From Vibrio sp. S9_S30 (GTDB lineage Bacteria > Pseudomonadota > Gammaproteobacteria > Enterobacterales > Vibrionaceae), in the NCBI RefSeq assembly GCF_014694455.1, contig NZ_JAAUWT010000009.1:62001-126000 (forward strand): a stretch of 64,000 nucleotides of DNA, written 5' to 3'. The first letter of the stretch is position 1, and each line of letters starts with the position of its first letter. The notes under the pieces are model-generated. The model was not told where the DNA came from, did not search any database, and worked only from the letters and a program-made list of their open reading frames with translations. A program made the translations under genes and the position numbers. Positions 18,587 through 27,652 of the stretch are shown one piece after another.

Positions 18587-18605
18587 TCTAAATAGGTTAC
18601 CTCAT

Positions 18606-19340
18606 TCAGGTGTGTTGAGCTTGAACAACCGTCGTGGCAATGACATAGAAAATATCGTCTTCGCTGCATCTTCGGGACAAATCGTTGGCTGGTTTTGCCA
18701 ACCCTTATAAGAAGAGGTCCTATGGCTTTCGCACCACTAAGCCTTTCTGCCAGTTTGTAACCAATATTGCCAGCCTCTATGGTTGGAAATAGGAGCACAT
18801 TCGCATTACCTTTTACCGTCGAATTCGGTGATTTTTTCTGGCAGCCTCTGCCACGATACCGCATCGAACTGTACGTTTTCATCAATGGCTAAGCTAGGTT
18901 ATTGATATTGTACTCTTTTATGGACATTGTTCACTTTATTTATTGGCAAATGGTGCGTTATTGGCAAATGGTGCGCGCTACCATTTGTTGAGGTTGAAAG
19001 CATCGCGATTCTGGATTCGACATTCAGCCGTTGCCGAGCGTTATTGAACATTGATATGGCAATGTTGGTACGTTGTTCTTCGGCTGAATCCACCACCAAG
19101 CCACGGTCTGTCAATACGAGTGGGAACACATTATGGGGACCGATTCATTGAGTGGTATTGCGAACAACATCGGCAGTGATGCGTATCGAGCCTGCAACCA
19201 CCCCATCGGAGTTACCCTTACGCGTGAGCATGGCTGAGCTTTCACACTGGCGTTGAGGATGCGTCTACCTTGTGTTTCGCACAACACGATCTTTTTAGAG
19301 TGTTTCTTAAGTATTCGATGATCTTTTCAATGGTTTTCAT
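18606..19340 (-). pseudogene. pta: Degraded phosphate acetyltransferase gene
   Basis: Starts MKTIEKIIE at 19340 and ends TGA at 18606. Pieces in different frames match the Pta domain in order: KKIVLCETQGRRIL near the start, FPLVLTDRGLVVDSAEEQ in the middle, [23 protein letters not shown] and finally [19 protein letters not shown]. There are at least three frameshifts, an 18-bp duplication and a central deletion: 735 bp remain where about 1 kb is expected. Pta turns acetyl phosphate from Xsc into acetyl-CoA. With tauE directly after it, this appears to be a dying part of a sulfonate operon. Confidence 0.85.
18940..18975. repeat. 18-bp tandem duplication inside the broken pta
   Basis: Two perfect 18-bp units (18940-18957, 18958-18975). 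In frame it duplicates H-H-L-P-I. It shows that the duplication process also acts in pseudogenes. Confidence 0.9.
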
Positions 19341-19511
19341 AATGTTTTATTCTATTTATTGATTTAATTTGTTCCGAAAGTAGTGATTTGGTGACGTTGC
19401 TAACGACTGAAACCCCATAGAACCATCTAAAATCTGCTATGTGGTATAAATCATATTGCTTTCTTGCTATAAGTGGTCACGTGAGCAGTTTAAGAAAAAC
19501 ATCGGAGAAAT

Positions 19512-20321
19512 ATGGATAACCAGTCACCTATTCAGCCTCCTAAAGTGGAGGGTGATACGCCCACTTTGCGCCTTTTTGCATTACTCGAAGTGATCGCAGA
19601 AAAGGACGAATTTTTCTCGTTACAAAGCCTTGTCGAAGAAACAGGTTTGCCGAAGCCCACATTACATCGAATGCTTCAGCAGCTAGAGAGCGCTGGCATT
19701 GTGCAGCGTGATCATGATGATCGGCATTACAGCACTGGAATACGGTTACGCCGTTTTGCCGAAAAGTTGTTATTGAACAGCACGATTCACAGCGCAAGGC
19801 ACGCCGTATTATTGCGATTGCAAAGCGAAGTGGGAGAAAGCTGCAACCTGACTGCGCTTTCAGGGGGCGAGATTGTGTATGTCGATCGTGTTGAAACCCA
19901 AGCACCACTTCGGTTTTATTTGCACCCGGGCTCACGTGTGCCTGTGCATTGCAGCGCAACGGGTAAGCTTTTCCTCGCGAACATGAACGCCAAGCAGCGT
20001 AGGCGTGTGTTAACCACCACAGAATTAGAGCGCTATACTCAGCATACGAAAACCAGTGTTGAAGACTTAGAAACAGAGCTGGAACAGGTTAAGAACAATG
20101 GTTATGCCATCGATAATGAAGAGTTTTTGCCGGGTCTATTTTGTGTTGCTGTATTGGTGCCTACAAAGCGCGGACGTTCTAATCTTGGTATTGCCATACA
20201 AGCGCCGATTATTCGCCTAAAACCAGAACAAGCCTTGCATTTTCTTCCTGCTTTACAGCGCGCAGCCAACGCATTGGCCAAAATAGAAGAGGAAGAAGAT
20301 GAACGGTTGTCTGGCAAATAG
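19512..20321 (+). CDS. IclR-family transcriptional regulator
   Basis: A 269-residue protein with an N-terminal winged helix (LQSLVEETGLPKPTLHRMLQ, about residues 37-56) and the IclR effector domain (LTALSGGEIVYVDRVE, HCSATGKLFLA, GLFCVAVLV). GGAGAAAT precedes the start. It diverges from the broken pta-tauE pair, a position usual for the local regulator. TGGAA-type dyads near xsc at 9.4 kb could be its remote targets. The effector is unknown, possibly a sulfonate intermediate. Confidence 0.88.
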   Translation: MDNQSPIQPPKVEGDTPTLRLFALLEVIAEKDEFFSLQSLVEETGLPKPTLHRMLQQLESAGIVQRDHDDRHYSTGIRLRRFAEKLLLNSTIHSARHAVLLRLQSEVGESCNLTALSGGEIVYVDRVETQAPLRFYLHPGSRVPVHCSATGKLFLANMNAKQRRRVLTTTELERYTQHTKTSVEDLETELEQVKNNGYAIDNEEFLPGLFCVAVLVPTKRGRSNLGIAIQAPIIRLKPEQALHFLPALQRAANALAKIEEEEDERLSGK

Positions 20322-20352
20322 CCACGAGAAAGTCGTGTGTTATTCCGAGTTC

Positions 20353-20385
20353 AGGTGAATAGGTGAATGGGTGGATAGGTGCAAT
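20353..20385. repeat. 8-bp tandem repeat forming multiple ribosome-site-like sequences
   Basis: AGGTGAAT, AGGTGAAT, GGGTGGAT and AGGTGCAAT follow each other and run into the GTG start of the GntR gene. Each unit carries an AGGTG-like Shine-Dalgarno sequence, so copy number may alter spacing and translation. Confidence 0.75.
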
Positions 20386-21083
20386 ACGTAGAGATCAAAA
20401 TTGCAGTAGAAGAACAGATTGAATCAGGGCTATTGCCTCCGGGGCAAAAGTTACCGCCAGAGCGTAAATTGGCGGAGTCCTTTGGTACGACCCGAGTTAC
20501 ATTGCGGGAGGCTCTATCACTGCTTGAAATTGAAGGGAAAATTTATCGTGAAGACAGGCGAGGGTGGTTTATTTCGCCACCACCACTGAGCTACGATCCG
20601 GGTAAAGACATTAGCTTTACGGCACTGGCGATAGCGAATGAAAGAAAGCCGAGAACGGACGTTCTGACCGCAAAAACCATTTTGGCGACCAAATACGCGT
20701 CTCAGATATTGGATCTGCAGCCTTTCTCTGATGTGCATAAGATTGAACGGCTTCGTTACCTCGATGAACGCCCTGTGATGCATGTGACTCATTATGTTCA
20801 GCCGGACTATGCGCCGAGCTTACTGGAACACGATCTTACCCTTTCACTCAGTGGTCTTTGTGCGAGCGAATACGGTATTCACCCTGCATCGACTCAAATT
20901 CGGCTGCGAACCACTTCACTACTTGGAGACATTGCGCAGTCTTTACGCGCAACACCGGGTGCACCTGCCATGGTGATTGAGCGTTCCAGCCTAGACCATT
21001 CCGGAGCGATCATTGATTGCCGGATTGAATATTGGCGTCATGATGCGATCAGCATTGAGTCGTCTGTGGTGTTGAAAAGCTAA
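20379..21083 (+). CDS. GntR-family regulator, HutC type (UTRA domain)
   Basis: A 234-residue protein. The N-terminal winged helix reads IESGLLPPGQKLPPERKLAE and TTRVTLREALSLLE, typical of GntR; the rest matches a UTRA ligand domain (VHKIERLRYLDERPVMH, ending IDCRIEYWRHD). A stop codon (TAG 20376-20378) abuts the GTG start, so no longer form exists. The first helix is shorter than usual. Three bases separate it from the EamA transporter gene, so it probably controls that transporter. HutC-type regulators sense histidine-route compounds, sugars or phosphonates; the ligand here is unknown. Confidence 0.85.
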   Translation: MQYVEIKIAVEEQIESGLLPPGQKLPPERKLAESFGTTRVTLREALSLLEIEGKIYREDRRGWFISPPPLSYDPGKDISFTALAIANERKPRTDVLTAKTILATKYASQILDLQPFSDVHKIERLRYLDERPVMHVTHYVQPDYAPSLLEHDLTLSLSGLCASEYGIHPASTQIRLRTTSLLGDIAQSLRATPGAPAMVIERSSLDHSGAIIDCRIEYWRHDAISIESSVVLKS

Positions 21084-21086
21084 CTT

Positions 21087-21986
21087 ATGTCGTTGTTTGC
21101 TATCGTTTTAGTGGTTTTCTCAGCGTTGTTGCACGCGAGTTGGAATATCATTGGTAAATCGAAGCAAGGCGCTGGTGGGGCGTTTTTTCTCGCTTCAGCG
21201 TATGCTCCTACCCTCATCTTGGCACCTTATACGATTTGGTTTCTTTCCTCTCCCGACATTGCCTTACCTTCCCAGTTTTGGCTTTGGGTCGGCATGAGTG
21301 CGGTCTTTCAAGCGGTGTATATGCTTGGGTTAGCGTACGCTTACCAACGTGCCGATGTAGGGGTTATCTATCCTATCGCAAGAGCGATGCCAGTGCTCAT
21401 GGTTGGGCTGGGGTCGGTATTGTTGGGGCAAACATTGAATTATGTCCAATGGATTGGTTTTACCCTTATCACCCTTGGTTGTCTGTTTGTTCCGCTAGTA
21501 AAATTCAGCCAGTTTAGGCTCTCCGATTACCTGAATGGGGGGGTGGCTTGGGCGCTTGTCGCCGCAGTCGGAACAACGGGATACTCCATTCTGGATAAAG
21601 TCGCGATAGACATGCTTACCCGTGAAGTGAAGGAAGTTTACAGCGCGCAACAGGTCGCTATTTTTTATTTAGGTATTCAGTTTGCGTTTATGGCGGCGAC
21701 ATTAACCTTGACCTTTGCTGTGACCAAACAATGGCAGGTTTTTCAGCAGGGTTGGGCAATGAAAAAATCCGCCACGGTTGCAGGCGTTATGATGGGGATA
21801 ACTTACATTTTGGTTTTGTATGCTATGACATTAACAGAGAATGTCAGTTTGGTGGTGGCACTGCGCCAGACCAGCATCATCTTTGGACTGTTGTTAGGTA
21901 TTCTGTTTTTGAAAGAAAAGTGGCTGTATACAAGAGGGGTCGGGGTGGTGTGTATTGTCGTTGGACTTGTCTTAGCTCTTATTTGA
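21087..21986 (+). CDS. EamA/DMT-family transporter
   Basis: A 299-residue protein with ten predicted membrane helices and two EamA repeats, the second ending in VALRQTSIIFGLLLGILFLKE, a family hallmark. It exports or imports small metabolites across the inner membrane. It is co-transcribed with the GntR gene upstream (3-base gap) and followed by a strong terminator. Substrate unknown. Confidence 0.85.
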   Translation: MSLFAIVLVVFSALLHASWNIIGKSKQGAGGAFFLASAYAPTLILAPYTIWFLSSPDIALPSQFWLWVGMSAVFQAVYMLGLAYAYQRADVGVIYPIARAMPVLMVGLGSVLLGQTLNYVQWIGFTLITLGCLFVPLVKFSQFRLSDYLNGGVAWALVAAVGTTGYSILDKVAIDMLTREVKEVYSAQQVAIFYLGIQFAFMAATLTLTFAVTKQWQVFQQGWAMKKSATVAGVMMGITYILVLYAMTLTENVSLVVALRQTSIIFGLLLGILFLKEKWLYTRGVGVVCIVVGLVLALI

Positions 21987-22004
21987 TGACCTGTGTAAAA
22001 ACAA

Positions 22005-22033
22005 AAAAGTGCCCTGAAAAACAGGGCACTTTT
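22005..22033. terminator. Bidirectional terminator
   Basis: AAAAGTGCCCTG (22005-22016), loop AAAAA, CAGGGCACTTTT (22022-22033), a perfect 12-bp stem with A and T flanks. It lies between two convergent genes and can serve both. Confidence 0.92.
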
Positions 22034-22051
22034 GGTTAAAACCTTGTTGGT

Positions 22052-24190
22052 TTACTTACCACGTTGCCAGCCGTGGAATTTTTGCACCCATTCCAGCAAT
22101 TTTTCTGGTGCGTTGGCTTTTTTCCATACCCCAGCGGTGTACTTCGCTGCTTCACTCATGGTTGGGTAAGGGTGAACCGTGCCAAGGATCTTGTTCAGAC
22201 CAAGGTTGTACTTCATTGCCAATGTGAATTCTGCCAGCAATTCTCCCGCACCATGCCCCACAATGGTAACGCCGAGAATGGTATCTTTGCCTTTTGGCGT
22301 GATCACTTTAATGAAGCCGATGTCTGCCCCATCGGTAATGGCGCGGTCTAGATCATCAATGCCGTAAGTCGACACTTCGTAGTTCAAGCCTTTGGCTTTC
22401 GCTTCGCTTTCGTTAATACCCACGCGAGCGACTTCTGGTGTGGTGTACGTGGCCGCTGGCATCACACGGTAGTCGGCTTTGAATTTCTTAAATTGTCCAA
22501 ACAACCCATTTACCGCCGCATACCAGGCTTGGTGCGCCGCAGCGTGGGTCAATTGGAATGGTCCACAGACGTCTCCAACCGCGAAGATATTTGGGTACTT
22601 AGTTTGTAAGTACTCGTTCACTTCCACGGTGCCACGTTCGGTGACCTCAATGCCGAGTTCTTCCAAGCCGAAGCCTTTCACGTTGGCAACACGACCGAGT
22701 GCCAGCAACACCTTATCAAAGTAAACGCGTTTGGTTTCACCTTGGTGTTCCAGTTCCGCAAACTGACCTTGCTCATCACGACCAAATAGCGCCGCTTTGT
22801 GACCCGTTAATAGGTTGACACCGTCTTCTGCCAAGTGGCTTGCCACGAGATCAGACGCTTCTCTGTCTTCACGAATGAGGATTTGTTCCGCCATCTCAAC
22901 CAGCGTTACATCCGAGCCAAGCAAGCTAAAGCTTTGCGCAAGTTCGCAGCCGATTGGTCCGCCACCCAATACCAACAGTTTTTCAGGCTGCTCACGCAAT
23001 TCCCATACGTTGTCGGAAGTCAGGTATTCAACATCGCTTAAACCTGGGATCCCCGGAACCAATGGGCGAGCCCCTGTTGCGATAACGATGTTTTTCGTCG
23101 TGAGCCGTTCACCGTTCACTTCCACTTCCCAAGGGGAAAGGACTTTCGCTTCGCCCGTGACACAATCGACACCCAACGAAGAATAGCGTTCGATAGAGTC
23201 GTGCGGTTCAATGCCTGCAATGACGTGTTGTACACGGTCCATAACGGCACCAAAATCGGCTTTTGCTTCGCCCGCGTCAATGCCAAAGCGTTTGGCTTGA
23301 GAGATTTCCTTCATGGTGTGCGCGGCACGAATCAAAGCTTTAGATGGCACACAGCCTGTATTCAAACAGTCACCGCCCATCTTATGGCGCTCAATCAAGG
23401 TAACTTTGGCTTTCACGGCCGCCGCAATATACGCCGACACCAAACCGCCAGAACCGGCACCGATAACGACCATGTTGGTGTCGAATTTTGTCGGTTTCTT
23501 CCAACCTTCATACACTTTACGTGCTGCAATAATGTCGACCAGTTTCTTCGCAATTAACGGGAACAAACCCAATAACACGAACGAAAGCAGAATCGGAGGC
23601 GAAATAATGCCCGCTAACGAATCGATTTCAGCTAACTGAGTACCGGCGTTAACGTATACCGCCGTGCCTGCCAGCATACCCAACTGGCTCACCCAGTAAA
23701 AATCGCGGGCTTTGATTGGCGTTAAGCCCATCAATAAGTTGACGACAAAAAACGGGAATACTGGAATTAAGCGCAGAGTAAACAGGTAGAACTTACCCTG
23801 CTTTTCAACGCCCTCGTTAATGGCAGATAAACGCTCGCCGAATTTGCTTTGTACCCAGTCGCGCAGTAAAAATCGGCTGAACAAGAACGCCAAGGTTGCG
23901 CCTACCGAACTGGCGAAGGAAACCAACAGCAAGCCCCAGCCAAATCCAAACAATGCGCCGCCTAGTAGCGTCATGATGGCGGCACCCGGCAGCGATAAGG
24001 CAGTTACGATGACGTAAATGACAAAGTAAGTCACACTGGAAAGCAGAGGATTTTCAGCAATCAGAGAAGACAGTTGCTCCTGTTGCTGCTTCGCCGTTTC
24101 CAAGGTTAGGAAGCGCCCCAAATCTAAGCTGAACCATAAAACTATGAACCCAACAATCGCGAGCGCGAGAAGTATCTTTTTTTTGCTCAT
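22052..24190 (-). CDS. Fusion of a TVP38/TMEM64 membrane domain and a mercuric-reductase-like flavoprotein
   Basis: From ATG 24190 (AAGGAAATGTG upstream) a 712-residue protein. About the first 225 residues are a TVP38/DedA-like membrane domain (GAAIMTLLGGALFGFGWG, RLIPVFPFFVVN). Then comes a pyridine nucleotide-disulfide oxidoreductase: FAD site GAGSGG (about 244-249), redox disulfide GGDCLNTGCVPSK (Cys about 275 and 280), NAD site LVLGGGPIGCELAQ and C-terminal HPYPTMSEA, where the active His lies. It lacks the mercuric reductase metal-binding Cys pair at the C-terminus, so mercury reduction is unlikely. The role is probably membrane-linked redox, unknown in detail. Confidence 0.88.
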   Translation of the reverse strand: MSKKKILLALAIVGFIVLWFSLDLGRFLTLETAKQQQEQLSSLIAENPLLSSVTYFVIYVIVTALSLPGAAIMTLLGGALFGFGWGLLLVSFASSVGATLAFLFSRFLLRDWVQSKFGERLSAINEGVEKQGKFYLFTLRLIPVFPFFVVNLLMGLTPIKARDFYWVSQLGMLAGTAVYVNAGTQLAEIDSLAGIISPPILLSFVLLGLFPLIAKKLVDIIAARKVYEGWKKPTKFDTNMVVIGAGSGGLVSAYIAAAVKAKVTLIERHKMGGDCLNTGCVPSKALIRAAHTMKEISQAKRFGIDAGEAKADFGAVMDRVQHVIAGIEPHDSIERYSSLGVDCVTGEAKVLSPWEVEVNGERLTTKNIVIATGARPLVPGIPGLSDVEYLTSDNVWELREQPEKLLVLGGGPIGCELAQSFSLLGSDVTLVEMAEQILIREDREASDLVASHLAEDGVNLLTGHKAALFGRDEQGQFAELEHQGETKRVYFDKVLLALGRVANVKGFGLEELGIEVTERGTVEVNEYLQTKYPNIFAVGDVCGPFQLTHAAAHQAWYAAVNGLFGQFKKFKADYRVMPAATYTTPEVARVGINESEAKAKGLNYEVSTYGIDDLDRAITDGADIGFIKVITPKGKDTILGVTIVGHGAGELLAEFTLAMKYNLGLNKILGTVHPYPTMSEAAKYTAGVWKKANAPEKLLEWVQKFHGWQRGK

Positions 24191-24525
24191 CACATTTCCT
24201 TCATTAGGTTGTTGGCAAAATGATCAACCACTTATATCCATGACGTGGTCTGGCTATAAGTGTAGTGAAACTGGTTAATAAAAACAGGACCAATACGTTC
24301 TTTTCCCTGAACTGAAACAGAAGAGCTCCGGATCCAGCATCTTGAGGGAGTTTGAGTATTCATGGGTTGCCCTGTTTTGAGGACTTGTTTTAAAAGACCC
24401 AACAAAGCGCCGCTTCATTTCATGTTTTTATACTTTTTTTTAAAAAAAGGAGAGAGCCTTATTCCACTTGATTCTGAATGAGGCTTGATGACAGAAAAAA
24501 CAAATCCCCTGAGGTGAAAGAAAAC
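24191..24525. other. Intergenic region with a short dispersed repeat
   Basis: About 335 bases without a gene. The 32-base segment 24328-24359, containing GCATCTTGAGG and then TTTGAGTAT, is nearly the same as a segment at 43832-43864. It is probably a dispersed intergenic repeat. Nothing else recognised. Confidence 0.5.
24328..24359. repeat. Dispersed repeat, copy 1
   Basis: Shares CCGGA, TCC, GCATCTTGAGG, TTG and GTAT in the same order and spacing (one indel) with 43832-43864. Similar sequences are, to my recollection, common between genes in vibrios. Confidence 0.6.
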
Positions 24526-24942
24526 TCAGTATGATTTAGGGGGGTGGTTGCAGATAAGGGAGCGCGAAAATTCTTCCTGACACATTTGGGCGCGCGGTTC
24601 ATTTTCATACAAGCGATAGAGACGGCACATCTCGACTAACGTATCGCACGCTAAAAGATAGCTTTTGTGACGAAATGTCTGACTGCGGTCGGAATTGTTC
24701 ATTTCATTGACCAGCGCGTAGTGCAGTTTTTTCAATACACGAATGGCGCAATAGTCGTCACCGACTTCCTGGGAACGTTTCACCAGTTTTTTGCAGGCGT
24801 CGTTGTAAGCATGAAGCGCTTGCTCACAACCATTACTTTTGGTCAGTACCGCTTCACACAAATACATCTCGGTTTTTAAATCTTGCACCTTCAAGCGATA
24901 GTTGTCGATATTGCGGAAAATCTGATGATGAAGTGAATCCAT
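24526..24942 (-). CDS. Hypothetical protein (138 aa) behind a Fur box
   Basis: A 138-residue, mainly helical soluble protein with several Cys (CEAVLTK, CKKLVKR, YCAIRV, ACDTLVEMCRLYRL, ICNHPPK). I do not recognise the family. Its start lies about 30 bases from a near-consensus Fur box, so it is probably made when iron is scarce. It diverges from the ribonucleotide reductase operon, which has its own Fur box. Confidence 0.6.
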   Translation of the reverse strand: MDSLHHQIFRNIDNYRLKVQDLKTEMYLCEAVLTKSNGCEQALHAYNDACKKLVKRSQEVGDDYCAIRVLKKLHYALVNEMNNSDRSQTFRHKSYLLACDTLVEMCRLYRLYENEPRAQMCQEEFSRSLICNHPPKSY

Positions 24943-24972
24943 TTCTTTAACATCCCAAATGACTGAATTTAA

Positions 24973-24991
24973 TTAAATGATAATCATTATC
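24973..24991. promoter_or_regulatory. Fur box of the 138-aa gene
   Basis: Matches the 19-base Fur consensus at 16 of 19 positions, with the core TGATAATCATTATC intact. It lies 31 bases upstream of the 138-residue gene start. Confidence 0.85.
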
Positions 24992-25235
24992 AATTAATAA
25001 ATCTACTCCCCTTTTTTGTTTTAAAATTTACGTGGTCGATCACGAAATGTTATTTATGCGCCCTTTTTACAGAAAAGCTAAATATATCATCGAGATAATT
25101 CAATAGTGCTCCCTTTTTGATTTTGTGGGAATTTTCGTGCTTCAAAGCGATGCTCCCAGATGGTGCCTGCCCTGACAAGGTATCTCGATATTGCAAAATC
25201 TTTTTCACTCTTTCTCCCCAAAATGTAAAACGACT

Positions 25236-25254
25236 TGAATTGATAATCATTATC
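25236..25254. promoter_or_regulatory. Fur box of the ribonucleotide reductase operon
   Basis: Matches the Fur consensus at 15 of 19 positions with TGATAATCATTATC intact, about 60 bases before the preferred nrdA start. Iron-loaded Fur would repress the operon, so it should be induced by iron limitation. Confidence 0.83.
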
Positions 25255-25314
25255 AATTAGATCTATATGTCGATATGTAGTGGTTATTTTTCAATCTGGA
25301 TACAAGATATAGTT

Positions 25315-27588
25315 ATGGACGTAATAAAACGCGACGGGCGAAAAGAGAAAACAAGCCTAGATAAAGTGACCCGAAGGGCAGAAGCACTGTCTGACGGCTT
25401 AAAGGTCGAACCTATAGCAGTGGCGCAAAAAGTAGTAAGTGGTCTGTACGATGGCATTAAGGTGACAGAGATTGATGTTTTTCTGGCAGAAACAGCAGCA
25501 AGTTTGGCAGCAGAGCACCCAGATTACGCTAAGCTTGCCGCCCGAGTGCTGGTGAGCTCACTTCAAAAAGAAACCCAAGGATTCCAGTGGGCAACAAAGC
25601 AGCTCGCAAAAATCGGCATTTTATCGGATGACTATGTTGCTCAAGTACTGCGGCAAGGTGCTGAGCTGGCAGAGCTGATCGATTACCAACGTGATTATCA
25701 GTTTGACTACTTCGGCTACAAAACGTTAGAGCGTTCATACCTACTGAAAGTGGATGGCGTGATCGTTGAGCGCCCCCAAGACATGTACATGCGGGTTGCG
25801 ATAGCGGTGGCGGGTGAAAACATCCAGGAAATCAAAGAGCTCTACGACATGTTGAGCTTGGGGTATTACACCCATGCAACGCCTACGTTGTTTAATGCGG
25901 GCTGCAAAATGCAGCAGCTGTCATCGTGTTTTCTTTTGGCGATGCAAGATGATTCCATTTCAGGCATCTACGACACATTAAAAGATTGCGCGTTGATTTC
26001 AAAATCGGCGGGTGGCATTGGTTTACATATCCACAATATTCGAGCTTCGGGCGCACCAATCATTGGTACGAACGGCATTTCGAACGGGATTATCCCGATG
26101 CTGAAAGTGTTCAATGAAACCGCTCGTTATGTAGACCAAGGTGGCGGTAAGCGAAAAGGGTCTTTCGCGATTTACCTAGAACCTTGGCACGCCGACATTG
26201 AAGCCTTCCTTGATCTGCGTAAAAACCACGGTAAAGAAGAATTCCGTGCTCGGGATCTTTTCTTGTCGCTTTGGGTGCCCGATTTATTCATGGAACGTGT
26301 GGAACAAGACGGTGATTGGACACTGTTCAGCGAACACAGTGCGAAAGGGCTCTCTGACGTTTACGGTGATGACTTTGTTGCCTTGTACGAAAAGTATGAA
26401 CGTGAGGGGCTAGGGCTCAAAACAGTCAAAGCGCGTCAAATTATGACTCAGATTATTGAGTCCCAAGCGGAAACGGGCACCCCTTACATGCTGTACAAAG
26501 ACGCGTGTAATGTGAAATCGAACCAGAAAAACTTGGGCACCATCAAGTCCAGTAACTTGTGCGCTGAGATCATGGAAGTGTCGACAGCCAACGAAACCGC
26601 CGCCTGCAATTTGGCTTCACTCGCTCTCCCCAAATGCATTATTGATGGGGTGTTTGATTTCGAAAGGCTCCATGACATCACGAAAATTGCGATCAAGAAT
26701 CTAGATCGCGTGATTGACGTGAATTACCACCCAACCGACAAAATCGAAAAATCGAACCACGCTCACCGACCTGTTGGCTTGGGCATTCAAGGCTTGGCCG
26801 ATGTGTTCTTCAAGTTGCACCTGCCTTACGACAGTGATGAAGCCCGTGCGCTGAACCGTGATATCGCCGAAACCATGTACCACGCCTCTCTTGAAGCTTC
26901 GTGCGAGTTAGCCCAAGAATTGGGTGCTTACAGCAGCTACGATGGATCGCCAGCCAGCCAAGGTATTTTCCAGTTTGATTTATGGAACGAACAGCCAAGC
27001 GCTCGTTGGGATTGGTCGACCCTGAGAAACAACATCGTTTTGCATGGCCTTCGTAATTCGCTCTTAATCGCGCAAATGCCGACGGCTTCTACCGCTCAAA
27101 TTTTGGGGAACACCGAAGCATTTGAAGCGCAAACCAGCAATATCTACAAACGTCAGACACTGTCTGGTGAGTTCATCATTGTTAACCGTCACTTGGTCGA
27201 GGTGTTGGAAGAGCGCGGCTTATGGACAGCCGCGATTCGCGATTCCATCATTTTGAACAACGGTTCTTTGCAAAATATTGCGTCCATTCCTGATGATGTA
27301 AAAGCGGTGTATCGCACAGTATGGGAGCTTTCTCAAAAGGCGATCATCGACATGTCGGCGGATCGTGGTCCGTACGTTTGTCAGTCACAAAGCCTCAACC
27401 TGTGGTTGGCGTCTCCTACGTTTGCTCAGATTAACGCGATGCATTTCTACGCCTGGAAGCGCGGTTTGAAAACGGGCATGTATTATTTGCGCACCAAACC
27501 CTCAGCGAACGCCGTAAAGGTAACCGTTAGTAATAACGGCAGCGAAGAGAATAACGACAGCGAAGAGTGTGTAGGCTGCGGCGCATAA
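25315..27588 (+). CDS. nrdA: Class I ribonucleotide reductase, large (alpha) subunit
   Basis: Reduces ribonucleoside diphosphates. An ATP-cone opens the protein (VIKRDGRKEKTSLDKV), followed by the alpha barrel with SSCFLLAMQDDSI (active-site Cys), the finger-loop radical site SNLCAEIME, PTASTAQILGNTEAFE and the C-terminal shuttle pair CVGC three residues from the end. ATG 25315 is preferred because family members begin about there; a further ATG at 25267 would add 16 unrelated residues. Neither has a strong ribosome site. Operon with nrdB and a glutaredoxin-like gene behind a Fur box; probably a second, iron-stress enzyme beside the housekeeping reductase. Confidence 0.92.
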   Translation: MDVIKRDGRKEKTSLDKVTRRAEALSDGLKVEPIAVAQKVVSGLYDGIKVTEIDVFLAETAASLAAEHPDYAKLAARVLVSSLQKETQGFQWATKQLAKIGILSDDYVAQVLRQGAELAELIDYQRDYQFDYFGYKTLERSYLLKVDGVIVERPQDMYMRVAIAVAGENIQEIKELYDMLSLGYYTHATPTLFNAGCKMQQLSSCFLLAMQDDSISGIYDTLKDCALISKSAGGIGLHIHNIRASGAPIIGTNGISNGIIPMLKVFNETARYVDQGGGKRKGSFAIYLEPWHADIEAFLDLRKNHGKEEFRARDLFLSLWVPDLFMERVEQDGDWTLFSEHSAKGLSDVYGDDFVALYEKYEREGLGLKTVKARQIMTQIIESQAETGTPYMLYKDACNVKSNQKNLGTIKSSNLCAEIMEVSTANETAACNLASLALPKCIIDGVFDFERLHDITKIAIKNLDRVIDVNYHPTDKIEKSNHAHRPVGLGIQGLADVFFKLHLPYDSDEARALNRDIAETMYHASLEASCELAQELGAYSSYDGSPASQGIFQFDLWNEQPSARWDWSTLRNNIVLHGLRNSLLIAQMPTASTAQILGNTEAFEAQTSNIYKRQTLSGEFIIVNRHLVEVLEERGLWTAAIRDSIILNNGSLQNIASIPDDVKAVYRTVWELSQKAIIDMSADRGPYVCQSQSLNLWLASPTFAQINAMHFYAWKRGLKTGMYYLRTKPSANAVKVTVSNNGSEENNDSEECVGCGA

Positions 27589-27652
27589 CAACGACTTTAA
27601 CATTATTGATATTAAGGCGGACGATGCTCTGCCTACGCATTAGGACACTCCC

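Noticed and set aside
22052-24190. Mercuric reductase
   Set aside because: The C-terminal Cys pair and the N-terminal metal-binding domain of MerA are missing, and no mer genes are nearby.
25050-25256. A 68-codon minus-strand ORF between the two Fur boxes
   Set aside because: It starts inside the Fur box of nrdA, has no ribosome site and no recognisable protein pattern. It may be chance; a small Fur-regulated RNA in this gap was also considered, but no RyhB-like core was found.
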